From positions 1,331,476-1,393,475 of the forward strand of contig NC_049986.1 of NCBI RefSeq assembly GCF_000003815.2: DNA of 62,000 nucleotides. Reading direction: 5' to 3'. The DNA is from Branchiostoma floridae (Eukaryota > Chordata > Leptocardii > Amphioxiformes > Branchiostomatidae). The notes beneath the pieces were generated by a model. That model did no database searches. It saw only the letters and a program-made list of their open reading frames with translations, and was not told the DNA's origin. Of this stretch, positions 20,451-32,600 are shown piece by piece (positions within the stretch are counted from its first letter, which is position 1; each line of letters starts with the position of its first letter). Made by a program: the position numbers and the translations under genes.

Positions 20451-23400
20451 CCAAAATACAAGGATTCCGGTAGAGTCTCCTTAGCACTTGCCAAGCATGT
20501 AGAAGGTGCTTTCTCTAGTGTGTCCAGACTCAGAATGTAGCTGTTCTTGTCCAATGTAGTTGTTTGTTTGATACAATCGAGGGCATATTGGTATGATAGA
20601 ATGTTCCATTTTCTCTGAAATCCTTTGACGATAGCTTCATTGGGTTGAGGAATTCTTGATGCATGACTTGATAACCTAGATGAATTTTTCCAGCTGTCAG
20701 TTCCTTTATCGATTTCTTTCTGGGTTGTCAAGACTGTAATGTCCACTGAAACTCCTCGAGGTGGTATTTTGTCCATCACTCTGCCCCCATTCTCTGTTAT
20801 TTTTGCAATGAAGTCCTGTTTTTTCCCACAGTTTGCTGGCATTCTGCCACTGAGAAGGAAAGTGTGATTTTCCAAGGGTTTCTTTGTGGGAGGATTTTGG
20901 CTTACCATTGAGTGCCTTCCATTTTTTATATTTGGAAGATTAACTTGCCGCTGTAGATATCCTCGGCAATGTGCTATGAATCTGTTCCAGTATATATGGA
21001 GCTTGATATATTTACTGAAGTTAGAAAATGCCTTTACTGCCTCAGGGTTTTCAGAATCCTTGTAAATGGTAATGAGGTAACGCAGGTTCCTCCATATCCA
21101 CTGAAACAACATCAGTATGGTATCTGGTTTGCCTCTCCCACCACCACGGGGGGTATGCGAATAGTAGAAACACATATGCATGTAATGAACATGTTCTGGA
21201 CCCTCTGTTGAAAAGCGCATCATTGATCGGCATGGTAGTTTTTGTACAAGAAGTGGAACGACATCAATCATTTTCATCATGTAAGGTGTGAGTTCTGGCC
21301 CCCCATACAGATGACAAAAGAGACCATGGAAGATATCAGCATGTGTTTTATATTCTTCCACTTCTTCATCAGAGAGGCCGACTTTTGTATCATTTTCATC
21401 CATTGCTTGCTTCTCATGTGTTTTTGTTGGGTTTGAATCATGGCGTAAATAGACATACATCATTCCCATGTGATAATACAACTTAGTTTCCAGTTCAAAT
21501 TCATTTGTCATAGATGATTCAATTTGTGATGCTTCCCTCAGCTGTGTGGGCAGTGTATTCTCTACTGTCTGAGTGGACGATACCCCTTGCAGAATGGGAA
21601 CAAATGGTTCTTCAAAATATTCTGGTGGGCATATGATGACATATGCATCAGATTTGTTGAATGACACTGGATATTTTAGTGATCCATTTGTCTCAAGGTG
21701 GATTTCAAACAACCCTGACTTAACCGCCCGTGAATTTAGATTTGCTTTCAAATGTGCTAAACTTGCATTGCGGCGTTGTATACCTTCATCTCCTTTGAGT
21801 AAACTGGTTATTTGGACTGATTTCATTATGCGCAGAGTTATGAGTTTTTCTACAATCCTTGTTATCGCATGGTCAATGTCAAATACTACCCTTTCTATTG
21901 GGATAGAAGGTATCAGTGAGGTTTGATGTGATCGGTTAATCATTTTGGGTATGCCAGATCGTAGACCAGTGTGTGAAGAAACTGCACCCTTACTGTCCTT
22001 GTTATCATACATGTAAATGTTATACCCGTCATCAGTTGTGCCACCTAGACCTTTCTCTGCCAAAATAGAATCCAAAAATGGGGAGTCACCGGTAAGATAG
22101 AATTGATATTTGTAATCAATGTTTTCCTGCAACTCGGATATTGCTTTATCTAGGAAACCTGGACGTCCATGCCCATCACCAACATTTGTTTCTAAGTTTA
22201 TTCTGTTATCTTTTCCATAAAAGATCTGAAACGGCCAGAAATGTTTTGTGCTGTGATATTTGATACCATGTTGCATTTGTTCATTGTCAATATTGTTAAT
22301 TCCTAACATTACTGTTGCCTTTCTCCCATACGTTCGTGCATCCCCATACAGCTTCCAGTTCTGACACGTCTTAGGTAGGTAGTAATATAAAAAGGATAGG
22401 CATTCTAACAGTCGTTTTGGACATATTTTCCAGCCCGTGGCTGTTCTTTCGGGACATAAAATGGTGTGAAACTCACTTTTATAGGTCTGTTTGCATATGT
22501 CAACCTCCTTCCGGGATGCAAAAAGGAATGGTATTTTTTCTCGCAGTTTGTTGAATAGGTCATAACCCTTGAAATTATCCGCCAAATATATAAGTTCCTG
22601 TGCAGTTATATAGTATTGATTACTGTTCTTTATGAAATTTTTTGCAAGTGTTTCCAAAGCTGTGTCTTCAGTCTTCTGCTTAGCAGTCTTCTGCTTTTTA
22701 GTTGCTATATCTAGAACATATTGAATATCTTCCAAAGACAAAGCGCCTTGCCATTGTTGTTGGCTTTTCCCTATATTAGTTGATATATCAAACGCAATTG
22801 CTTGCAAAAAGTCCTGCTTGCAGCCCATGTGTACTTTTTCTGCTATCGTTTTGGTCATATTTTGATGTAGCCTAATACGCTTTTCGAGTGTTGTGCATCG
22901 CACATATTTCCCATTTTTCTTCTTTTGATGCAGAGCTAAAATGTATGATGATGTTGATTTCAGGGGGGATCCAACAGTAGTGTTTTCATCTATAGTTTGA
23001 GTTTGTTTGCTTTGATGCATTACTTTTCCATGCTTAGCAGATTTTTCCTTTGTGCCTACAACTTCTGATAGCAGATGTTTTTTTAGAATTGATGAAAATT
23101 GTCTTTTTACGCCATAATTTGCTGACTGCTGAAAGAACATTGAATGTGGCAGTGACAGCAAACAATAGAACCCTTCAAATGATACTACTTTCACTGATGT
23201 ACCATCTTCTGTCTTGATTTTGATAATGTGTTGGTTTGACTCTAGTCCAGACTTGGCCATATGGTCGTATATTCGTTTGTATCCTCGTTTTTTCAATTTG
23301 ATTTCTTTGCTCAATCCCAAAACTTCTAATGTGTCAGGAAGGCTGAGAAACAGCTCTGAGTTGGCGTTCACCCAATATTGTATGCTTCCTTCTTGGTCAC

Positions 23401-25335
23401 ATTGGAGTCCTTCCCCATTCAGAAATCCAGATACCATAAAGCCTGTTTCGGGACCCTGTGGACACTTTTCAGGACCAACCAAAAGCTCAGAACACTTTTG
23501 TGCTTTGCCCTCCTCATCTTTAGAAGTCACACTAGTAGCCCCCTTAGTATTGTATCTTTTCCTACCATTTTTTTTGGCAACTGAGACTTGCTTGATTATT
23601 GGTTGCTCTACAGTTTCGCTTTTCCTCTTTTTTCCTGATTTGAAATTATCATTTCCATCACTTGGATTCTGATAATTCTCCTTCATAGGACTGTTTTCTA
23701 GATGCAGAGCTCTCTTTGCTTTCTTTGGACCAACAAAACCTTCCTTGTCATCAATGCACTGTTGTTCTACTTGTCTTTCTTTTAACTCAAGCTTTCCATA
23801 ATTGAGTTTTGTCCATCTGTCCTCTGACCTTCTATCCCTCTCATGTGAAGTGATATCTACATATATATCATGTGTATCTCTCACTGAGTCGACTTGAGGG
23901 GTAGTTTTCTGCATGGGGGATTTAGGTTTTTCCCTCTGAGGCAGCAAGTGGGCATTTTCTTTACCTCGTGTAGATGGTTCTCTTCTGGCGTGGGTGTTTG
24001 ACTGAGCTAACTTACTGGTGCGGCGAGGTGTGAGCCATGGTCGCCAAACACCGTTAACTGAGTTCTCATTTTCCACTGATGATAGTGGAACTCTTATGGG
24101 ATTGTTGTCCGGAGCAATATTGACTTCTCTCTTCATCTCAACATTCTTAACTTGCTTATAGACCACTATGTGTATATAGCTACCAGGTGCTGTTACTACT
24201 GTGTCGCCTTCCTGACTAAGGATGCTGGCAAGACTATGTCCCTCTCTAACAGGGGCAGATCGCATGTCATCCAGCTCATATAGCCGTCCCTCCTTGGGTA
24301 TAATAGCAGTAAAATGTCCTGGCTTTGCACGTATACATCCGGCAACTGTGTACGACATTTCCTTTAGTGATATGTCGTGTTCAATCTGAATGCCACATAG
24401 ATTGTCATTTCTTCCACCTTGAGGTACGTATGGCACTTCAACAAACAGATAGTCAGGAAGCTCAATCTCTTTCACATGGCACTGTATGCTCTTAGCATTG
24501 CATGACAAGCAGTGTCCTAAACCATCTCCCCTTTCCACAATAGCCCTGATTGCACTTTGCAAGCTTTTGTCCTGTTCGAACATGTTGGCTGTTGGTAAAA
24601 GTGGACAGTAAACTCTGTTGTCTTCTTTTGCATAGTTGCAAAGGCGGCAACATCTGCTTAAAGTCTTTGTCAGTGCAAAGGACTTCCTCTCCCATTCTGT
24701 ACCAGTAATGTGGTGGAACAACTCTTCCACACAAGCCATTGCTGTTCTCCCTGCGAAAGATCTAACATTTTGAATCGCCCATGCCCAAGGTTGTTCCCGA
24801 GTTCCTTGTACATCAGTCTGTGTCATTGCTCTTGCTCTTGCTTTGCAGCTGGAGGCAACTTTTGACAGGAGTGGTCCAAGGTTGTTTGAGCACCGAAAGT
24901 CAGGAAACTGTTTATAGATACAGTAGAACAGTTCCAAGAAGGAATCAATGGCACATGAAAACTGCCCTGGTTTAGATAGACAGGAGTTCCTAAGACCGGG
25001 CAGTGTTTCGGGTTGCCCTCCTTCTTGGTAAATGTTCAAGAAAACTGTGCTGTTGGCAAAAACAGAGCAATTGGCAAGTGTGGAATTTTCAGGGAGGCAC
25101 CATCCATCATGCACAAGCTGGTATTGTCCGTACTTCCTGTCCGTGTCTGCTTCAAACGTCTTGACTGCCTCCATTGTGACATGTTGCACCTTCCTTTTTG
25201 GGTGATACGGAATCTGCAATGGCACTCCATTGGGCAATATGCAGGTTGTCATCAATGGTGGACGACTGGTGCGATCCTTCTGGGCCAAGATTAACGCCAG
25301 CCAGACCACAGCCATCTTTCCAAGCAGTCCTAGAA
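20451..25335 (-). CDS. Giant exon: Ubl + USP protease + transposase-like region + BRCT
   Basis: 4,885-bp open exon; the donor TTTTGG|GTAAGT at 20451 leads in frame to the three HMG-box exons. The 5' limit is either an acceptor (TCTCCCTCTTCAG at 25336-25340) or the strong-context ATG at 25315 (AAGATGG). Numbering is from an ATG at 25351. Residues 34-108: ubiquitin-like beta-grasp pattern. 118-400: USP-type deubiquitinase, with Cys133 in GQFSCAIDSFLELF, His346 in GHFTAII, Asp361/362 in LYELDDM, and CxxC pairs at 235/238 and 281/284 for zinc. 405-640: disordered, lysine-rich, with nuclear signals KKRK and KKNGRKR. 650-1470: resembles an RNase H-fold transposase, with D1004 (KLYGDAR), D1089 (LTGDSP) and Glu 1383/1386 (FSTEGPEH) after a helical insert with FDIDHA. 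1490-1600: BRCT (FLLSGRMP, GGRV, W582-like Trp at 1582). About 1655-1722: HMG box. Likely nuclear; substrate unknown. Confidence 0.85.
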
Positions 25336-25340
25336 CTGAA

Positions 25341-25890
25341 GAGGGAGACATGTGGTTACTACAGAGAGGAAAATCTTGCCAAAATAGTGGTTCATAAAAT
25401 GATTAGGAATCATTACTTCAACCATGTTTTTCACATGTCCTAATTCCGCTGTTAATATCAGCTTTAGATACACAATCATGTAACATTTATTGCTATCAAA
25501 GTGACACAATTGCCATGATCAAGTTCCTGTCATTAACAAGACTTAAGTTAAATATATTTCCATATTTTATTAGCCATTACCCATTCAAATAATATTGCCA
25601 AGAAGGTTACTTGTATGTGACCAGGCCTGTGTGTGGATGTTTGTCTGTTTCTTAGGAAGAGTGTAACTTGAGCAGTCATGGATTAATCTTTATGATATGT
25701 TTAGTTTAGATATGTAGGAGTTGGGAAAATAAGCAAGCCTTTAGTGATTAGATTATGGGACCCTAGCTGATTTCTAATGATAGAAAATATAAGATCTTGT
25801 GTTAGGATGTCGGGTGTTGGTATCGTTGAGGGTTGAGTTCTGGATATAATAATCACCAGGTGTATTTTGCCAGCCAGTAGGTACCCAAAT
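25341..25890. other. 5' flank or intron of the giant gene
   Basis: No repeat or exon recognised. If the acceptor at 25336-25340 is used, this is the 3' end of a long intron; if the ATG at 25315 is the first exon's start, it holds the promoter. I cannot tell which. Confidence 0.4.
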
Positions 25891-26111
25891 TATGAGTAAT
25901 GAGGCTGATTAACGTGGTCGAGGCACCTCCTCGAGCACGGGACCCCCGTTTTACGTCCCTCCCAGAAGACGATTTCGTGGAAAACTTCGTGAGGCTACAG
26001 CAATCCGGCCAGTCCTTGGTTGGTCCCCCATCCAAGTACTATCCGGACCGCGCATTGCTTAACTTCCGAGATCGAGGGATCGGGTGTACCAACGCGCCAC
26101 ACGGCCGTAGC
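25862..26111 (-). mobile_element. SINE-like element with 5S rRNA head
   Basis: The 5S-like head (26111-25992) is followed on the minus strand by about 120 nt of non-5S body, with a GGGAC...GTCCC stem (ACGTAAAACGGGGG in its loop), a CGAGGAGGTGCCTCG hairpin and a tail ending near TTGGGTACCTACTGG. No T-run terminator follows the head directly, as expected if it drives transcription of a longer SINE. Confidence 0.62.
25992..26111 (-). ncRNA. 5S rRNA-like sequence (120 nt), probably SINE head or 5S pseudogene
   Basis: The length is exactly 120 nt. Conserved 5S segments are visible: GATCTCGGAAGTTAAGCA (internal promoter A-box region) and AGTACTTGGATGGGGGACC (C box; usual 5S has GGGAGACC). The two ends GCTACGGC and GCTGTAGC pair into helix I with one G-U. 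The middle (ATGCGCGGTCCGGAT) has diverged from animal 5S, and the helix II-III segment is unusual. Confidence 0.7.
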
Positions 26112-26385
26112 AATGGTTATGATTCTTTTAATGGTAGATTGCTCTGGACAAAATGATATCGATGTGACTTTACCGTGCAGTTTTTTTACGGAAGGGGCCA
26201 ATTTTGTCTGAGATCTTGAAAGGGAATACTAGTAATTCAAGAAGGGTTTAGCAAGGCTACAAAACACATGTATGAGGTTGCATAAGTTCTGATAATGATA
26301 ATTGTACAAAAGCCTTACATGTAATATCATTTAAATAATAAACTTTTCTATTTTATTTATTTATTTCATTTGGCATACTCATGTC

Positions 26386-26760
26386 TGAGGCCACACCGAT
26401 TTAATTTCTTGGTTCACGGATTCGCTCGCTCCTATTTTTTGGAAAAAAAAAATACAAATAAAAATTACCACTCAGCAAATTTTCACCATTAATGAAACCA
26501 TTCACCAACTTTCTGGTGTAGCAAATTGGCCTTTATATTATAAGCTCCTTAAAGTGTGGGTACAGGTGCTGTTACTGTACAAAAATAGTGTTTTTGCACT
26601 TTTTTCAAGCTGAAAACTTTTTTTCTTTATGTTTTGGATTAGCCGTTACCTTTACCCCAACCATTTTACAATTTTTATTCTTATTTTTATTTCGCCCTCT
26701 CGCTCCATATTTTTTATGAAAAAATCCGTGAACCAAGAAATTAAATTGGTGTGGCCTGAG
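26386..26760. mobile_element. MITE with 37-bp terminal inverted repeats
   Basis: Left TGAGGCCACACCGATTTAAT then TTCTTGGTTCACGGATT; the right end is its complement (AATCCGTGAACCAAGAAATT, then AAATTGGTGTGGCCT). Sub-terminal CGCTCGCTCC and CCTCTCGCTCC are also related. The AT-rich centre has no coding. Confidence 0.9.
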
Positions 26761-27316
26761 GGCTAATATGCAACAGAACAGATGCACTAACGTAAAAAAA
26801 AATGTGTACTGTCTACAGAAGTACCTGATACATACTGTATATTACAAGGTGATCTTTCTCTTCTTTGATTGAAGACAGTGGCTAATGCATAGTCCCACAT
26901 TTTTTGGTTTTGAAAAATGTAGTTGTTTCCTAAGACCGTGAAACTACATGGAAAACGTGGTAACTATCTCCAAAAAGCCCAGTGTTTCTTTCAGCCACGT
27001 ATACATTATGAGACAGTGAAGGTAACTTTAAACACACATGTCAGGACTAACAAGAAGAAACCCCACTCAGTTCACATATACATGTATAAAAAAGGCAAAC
27101 AAAACTGCACTTGTGGATGGGCTGCAACAACAGCAAAAACAGTTCATCTTCATGGATAGAAAGCCAATGAACTACACAGCAGAACAAAACTAAGTAGCAT
27201 TTCAGAGAGCAGGGAAATACCACCTGCATATGTAGGTTAGTGCAGGTTAAATTGGAGCTGTGCAGGTACTTCTGGTGTCTACCTGCACCTAACCTGCACT
27301 GGTCCATGTACTGGAT
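26761..27316. other. No gene recognised
   Basis: Unique sequence; an imperfect palindrome lies at 27235-27300 (GGTTAGTGCAGG and CCTGCACCTAACC). Confidence 0.45.
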
Positions 27317-27317
27317 T

Positions 27318-27660
27318 TTATGACATACCTATGACGCGAAAACGTTCGACACGGGTGTTTCGGACCGGGCCATAACTTCCGTATCGCACAGGTTCGAAAG
27401 GCGTATCACTCGGGCTTTCTTCGAGTAAATCGAACCATTTCGAGCAGGCCGAATGTGGCACGGTTGGCAATTCGAATACCTGATTCGGACATTGGAACAT
27501 TGCTGTTGCAACACTTTTTGGTCGAGGGCACCACATTTGTTCAACTTCTGGCGCATTTCGCACCAAAAATTGGGTTTTCTCAGGTGGGTATGACATAAAC
27601 AAAATACGACACTGTGTATTCCGCATCACCCTCGGTCCCAGCCCTCCCGCGGGTCGGATC
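27318..27660. repeat. Dispersed repeat, copy 1 (second at 60677)
   Basis: About 340 bp, roughly 85% identical by eye to 60677-61015 in the same orientation, from TATGACATACC...GACGCGAAAACGTTCGA through GCATTTCGCACCAAAA to CCCTCCCGCGGGTCGG. Open frames in both copies are parallel but interrupted and do not resemble a known transposase, so probably a non-autonomous DNA element. Confidence 0.85.
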
Positions 27661-27707
27661 TCCTGTCACCAGACTGGATCAACTATTTCAAAATTTTTTC
27701 TATAGTT

Positions 27708-27816
27708 TAGCCTGGAGTCCAGCCTTGTTCCCTTTGGTCCGCTTACGAAGATCACTAACCCCCAACTTGGGACCTTCGGAAATGGACCAAAGCGAACAAG
27801 GCTGGACTCCAGGCTA
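27708..27816. mobile_element. Short foldback MITE, TAGCCTGGAGTCC termini
   Basis: TAGCCTGGAGTCCAGCCTTG with TTC and CTTTGGTCC at left; GGACCAAAG, then CGAACAAGGCTGGACTCC and AGGCTA at right. The centre also pairs (CGAAG / CTTCG). It shares its outermost eight bases with the elements at 5918, 46690 and 48275. Confidence 0.9.
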
Positions 27817-29163
27817 GTTACGGCCTAACAACTCATATCCTAGATATGTAGCAGGTTGTACATGTACTTGTTATTTTTCCTTCTACTAGTACTAGTAACA
27901 TTTTTTTCTGTAAATGAATCATTCTGAGTGTCTTGTCATGATGCCAATAATGTACTTAGAACATGGAACCTTACAGTCTGTTAGGTGTTGAGTGGAAACC
28001 CCCCTCTCTAGTATGTGGAGTGGTAGGACCCAGAGGGGTCAGAGAGAAGGAAAAGTAGGTCAGACAGGAGTCTGGAGGGGAGATGCAGAGAGGCGAGAGG
28101 CACTCCTGGAGAAGAAGGGGGGGGGGGGGGAGTTGGCCATGTGACGAAAGATGAAGAATAAAATGCACTCATGTCTAGATCGTGTCTTGTGAACTTGACT
28201 GAGAACCTATCACAGAAGATTTTCTATGTGCTCCACCATTATTACTTAACTGTAACAGTTGTTTTCTGACCAGTGGGCTTTTGGTTTACGCTATTAACAG
28301 AAACAGTCAAAATTGTAATTTAAAACGTTGGCGGGGCAACATTTATAAGTTATATTGCACTAATAAGAATTCCTTTGAAGTGTCATCGGCCAATGTGTAC
28401 AGCCATAGGAGCCTGCCTATTCTTAAGATTTCACAAAGCCATGCATGTAATATGGTACGTAAATATGTGCCACTCAGTTGAAAAATACCAAATTACAAAT
28501 ATTCTGGGGAAATATGAGTAGAAAAACCTATGTTCATTCTTATATTGTTTTTGTTTATGTACAGGGGTTTACTCTTGTCTCAGACTCCCAAACACATGTA
28601 AAAGAACAAACACCCCCAACCCCCCGGATAAATGTTCTCCTCAGACAATTTCCAGAATGAACATTTCTCTTGGACAATTACCAGACTGACACTGTAAACT
28701 GTATCCATGTTACTTCTGTCTGAGGAAAATATTATGATAAGCGTGTAACACTCAATACTGGACGGAGCTTGTCTGTACTAAAAGTAGCTCTATATGTTAG
28801 GATGCATTTAGTAATACTAAGAAGCCACTGAATGTATGTTGCCACTAAATGTAGACTAGAAGCCATTACCTAAATTAGTTTTCCAACAATGGGTATTGGT
28901 TTCAAAACAAGTAAATGTCTTCAGTGTTTTAAGTTAAAATTACCACGCCATGTTTTAGAGCTATTACACATATATAAACCTTTTTAAGTCCATGTGTCAA
29001 GTATGCAGATGTTGTCTGGTATGGTTGTAACTTGTATACACCTGATCATGGGGATTCTAATCAAAAGAATCAAAAGAATTCAGTATTATTGTGCTCTCGT
29101 TGTATATGGAGCCATCGAAGGCTAATCCAAGGCCTTATACAATCATATAGCTGTTTGCTTACT
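27817..29163. other. No gene recognised
   Basis: AT-rich with a G-run at about 28118-28131 and purine-rich 28010-28130. No accepted exon or repeat. Confidence 0.45.
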
Positions 29164-29683
29164 TAAGCCCCCTTCACACTAAAGCACGAATGAGCCGGAA
29201 TGCCGTCAGATTGAAACTTTTCTTCTATTCCTGGCAATTCCTGGCAATTCGTACTGTATTCTAAACATTCTTACTGCATTCCAGATATTCATCCCCATTC
29301 TTTTGGCTGGCTCGAAAGTTTTTGACATTCGAACTGCAGTCCGACCGCATTCTCTGGCATTCCAACATTATTTGAAACATTCTTATCTCATTCGATGGAG
29401 AACCGAAACGGCAAGCCACTTCGAATCCTGCCAGAATGTGGCCAAAAGAGTATCTGGAATGCAGTATGAATTTCTAGAATACACCACGAATTCCCAGGTA
29501 TAGAAAAGAATTTTCATTCTGACGGCATTCTGGCTCATTCCTTCTCGTGTGAAGGGGATATAAAGACCATTTGGGATTCCCACTCGGAATGGTTTCGAAT
29601 GTGGCACGGATTTTGCAAATACTTCATTCTGGCTGATTCTGCTTGATTTCTGCTAATTCGGTTTCAGTGTGAAGGCCCTATAA
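29164..29683. mobile_element. Non-autonomous DNA transposon, GGGCCTTCACAC family, long copy
   Basis: The left end is TAAGCCCCCTTCACAC and the right end GTGTGAAGGCCCTATAAA. The inside consists of many short TTC/GAA-rich motifs (CATTCTGGC, GAATGCC) in both orientations. A shorter, opposite-orientation relative is at 37482-37641. Confidence 0.8.
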
Positions 29684-32600
29684 AGGAACTGAGGCAGGTA
29701 GGAAAACCTTTGAAACAGACGTCACAAGCATCGTCTATGTCAGTTTTACCAAATCATCCACTGTCAAACAAAGCCATATATATCAGATGTAATCCTTGTG
29801 TTACCTCATACAGCTTGAGAAAAATACTCCTAGATATACCACAAGGACATAAGATTTAGTAAATCTTTTTTCCCTAATTGCCTAACCTATTGGAATGTAC
29901 TCAACTTTATGTTTTGTTTGTACTTCAAGATGCTCCTTATTTCAAAACATCTTATTGAATTAGTACGTCTTCTTGTGCCCCCCCCCCAACCTGAGAAATG
30001 TCAGAACAAATTGCCTGTGAAAGAGCTCTTGATTGCTAAAAATTGCCCAAATAGGCATTCTGTCAAGTTCTAAAATTTACAGAACACATCATCTTTAGAC
30101 ATCTCTTGCACCTGACTAAAAAAACAATTTGAGCAAAACTAAAAAATTACATTTAATTCTGTTTTAGTAGGATATGCGTAACAACGTGACTGTGTTAGAA
30201 TCAATGAAATGTCTGTTAACTTGTGGGGGTTACAGGAGTTACAAGATGTAGTCTATCCTGTGTATTAGACAAAGGCCTTTACTGGGTGAAAATCTGCCAT
30301 TTTGAAACATTGCTATTGCCATGGCAACCAGCGACCAATGACCTTAAACTTTCCGATTTGTGTAACATTTTCTTTGGAAATTTTAGGAAAATGCATTCTT
30401 TTACATTGGACACCTTTTTTTTTTATGCTTGTTTTTTTTACAGACAGTGCCTCTTAAAGATGTCCCTATACAGTATGTTATGTGGAGGCCCAGAAAATAC
30501 TCAGGTCAAAATCACCCAATACAACAATTTTCTGCATACCAAATGATGAAAAGCCAACAAGTATAGTGCAATCTGTGAAAGGTCATAAACTGTCTGTTTA
30601 TAGCAAATTTCAACATTGTTAATTTGATAGAATATGATTATTATACAAACACTCTAACAAAAACATGTACATTTGTACGTTTCTGATAAAAAATGGCCCA
30701 AAACAGCCATAATAATTTAAGAAGTGATTATAAAGTCAGCAATGGTAATTATATAGCCAAACAAGGTACTTAAAATTCATTTTGAAGCAAGTTTTAGTGT
30801 TATTGGTGCTTTAATAGTCCGAAAGGACCCACAAATTGACATTTTTAGTCAAGAATGTCCAGAAATGGCCTTTTCTATACAAATTCGACCATTTTGTACA
30901 GCATCAGGCCTCGAAATTAACTTTTTTCCTTATAGCTTTGGTCCCAGAAGTGGTCCCAAAACCAAATTCCAATGGTCCCAAAGTGAGGCTGGAATGTCCC
31001 AACAAGGTTTTTAGACCCAGCCGTTCTAGGGGTCCAGGGCATCCCCCCCTGGAAATTTTGACATTTTTTACCCTCTAAACGCTAAGAAACAAAACTCTTC
31101 AATTGACTCCACCCTTGAAAATGTTAGTATAGGTACATAGGTAAGATTCATCACACCCAGTTTCACGCTTTTATCACATTTTGATCAGTTGTCGCTATGT
31201 TTTGCACCAATCGCCTAGACTATTAGCGATGTGTTGAGACTTGCTTTAGCTTTAAATAGGTTTTACTGAAAACTAGAAAAAAATCTCACAATTTGTCTTT
31301 CTTTGAGTGCCTTAAACATTGACAGGCATTACACATTATGAAAAATACAGTATTTTGCACATTTTATAAAACTTGTCTCCAGAAAAAAGGCGATAGAAGT
31401 TAGAACTGGCAATTTTACTTGTCACACATGGTAAATCCATATGAAAACTTCTAACACTCACACTCTCCTTACACTCCATTAATCCCACCCCCCACCCTCC
31501 ACATTACCATTTGTTTCTCTGAAATAAAACCGTGGCAAGAACCATAGAGGGTCATTTTTCATATTTGATCAGACATAATCGTTGCTCCACAGTTCAGTTC
31601 AGTTCATCCTCTGAGAGGTGACACCATTGTCTCTGCATGCTCCACAAGTAAATACAAAAGCAAAGTACTACTACACAAATCATGGTGTGTTGGCCATTTA
31701 TGCTAAGATGCATGAGCTTAAACCCTGACTGCTTTCAATTTGTATTGTAAGCAACTCTTACATCAACTTTTAGTCACATGGACAATAATGACCATGACTG
31801 AATTGCCCTGAAATGTACAATCATAATCATACAATAAGACTCTAGAATATCCTTACTACAAGGTTAATTTGTTCTATGTTCTGTCAATATAACGGGAGGT
31901 GCCCCAACACGGTACGCTTTTTCTTGCGCTCAAACGCATGGCGCTCCATCGCTAGTTGCCTGAGAGTGGTCAAATTTTGATGACTTAATTTTTTACACAT
32001 AGATTTGAACAACATACTTGAATAAGAAATGCATTCATGTGGTTCATGAACCTTTTGCGCTGCGTGTTACAAGCGGCAAACACTGTGAGACAATTTCGTG
32101 TGTGTAACCTTCCAATTTTGTGCTACGCTGGACAGTGTGCCTAACTTGGTACGCTTTTTTTACATTTTGCTCTCTTCAGAAGTAAGTGGTAGATTTGAGT
32201 ACACAGAAAAAAATTAATAGTATGATATTTTAGCTTTCTTTTGACAGTAAAATCGTGACTGTATGTACTTCTTGTCTCACATGAGGAAGGATGTACCTAG
32301 AACAATCCAGCTGATGTTTTTACGGGCAATGGGCTGAATGCACTGATTGTGAATGCCCGACTAAAAAAAACCTTACGAACAAACGACACCGCCAACATCA
32401 ACAAAACTCTGTCTGATTATATGAAAATATCATCTACATCTCTCTATCAAGTCTTATTTTCATAGACAGCACGAATCATTTTTTACAGTCAAATAAATCT
32501 TTGGAGCGTTCCCTAGTCTGCCACCTTCACGGCCACACTCCCTTGGGAGTACAATGGTGGCAATATTTATGTCGCTTCCTTTTGCTTGCTTTTCTACTCA

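Noticed and set aside
18585-25351. Terminal inverted repeats flanking the giant gene, which would make it a complete transposon
   Set aside because: Looking by eye within about 1 kb on both sides I found no matching ends or target duplication; this does not exclude distant or decayed ones.
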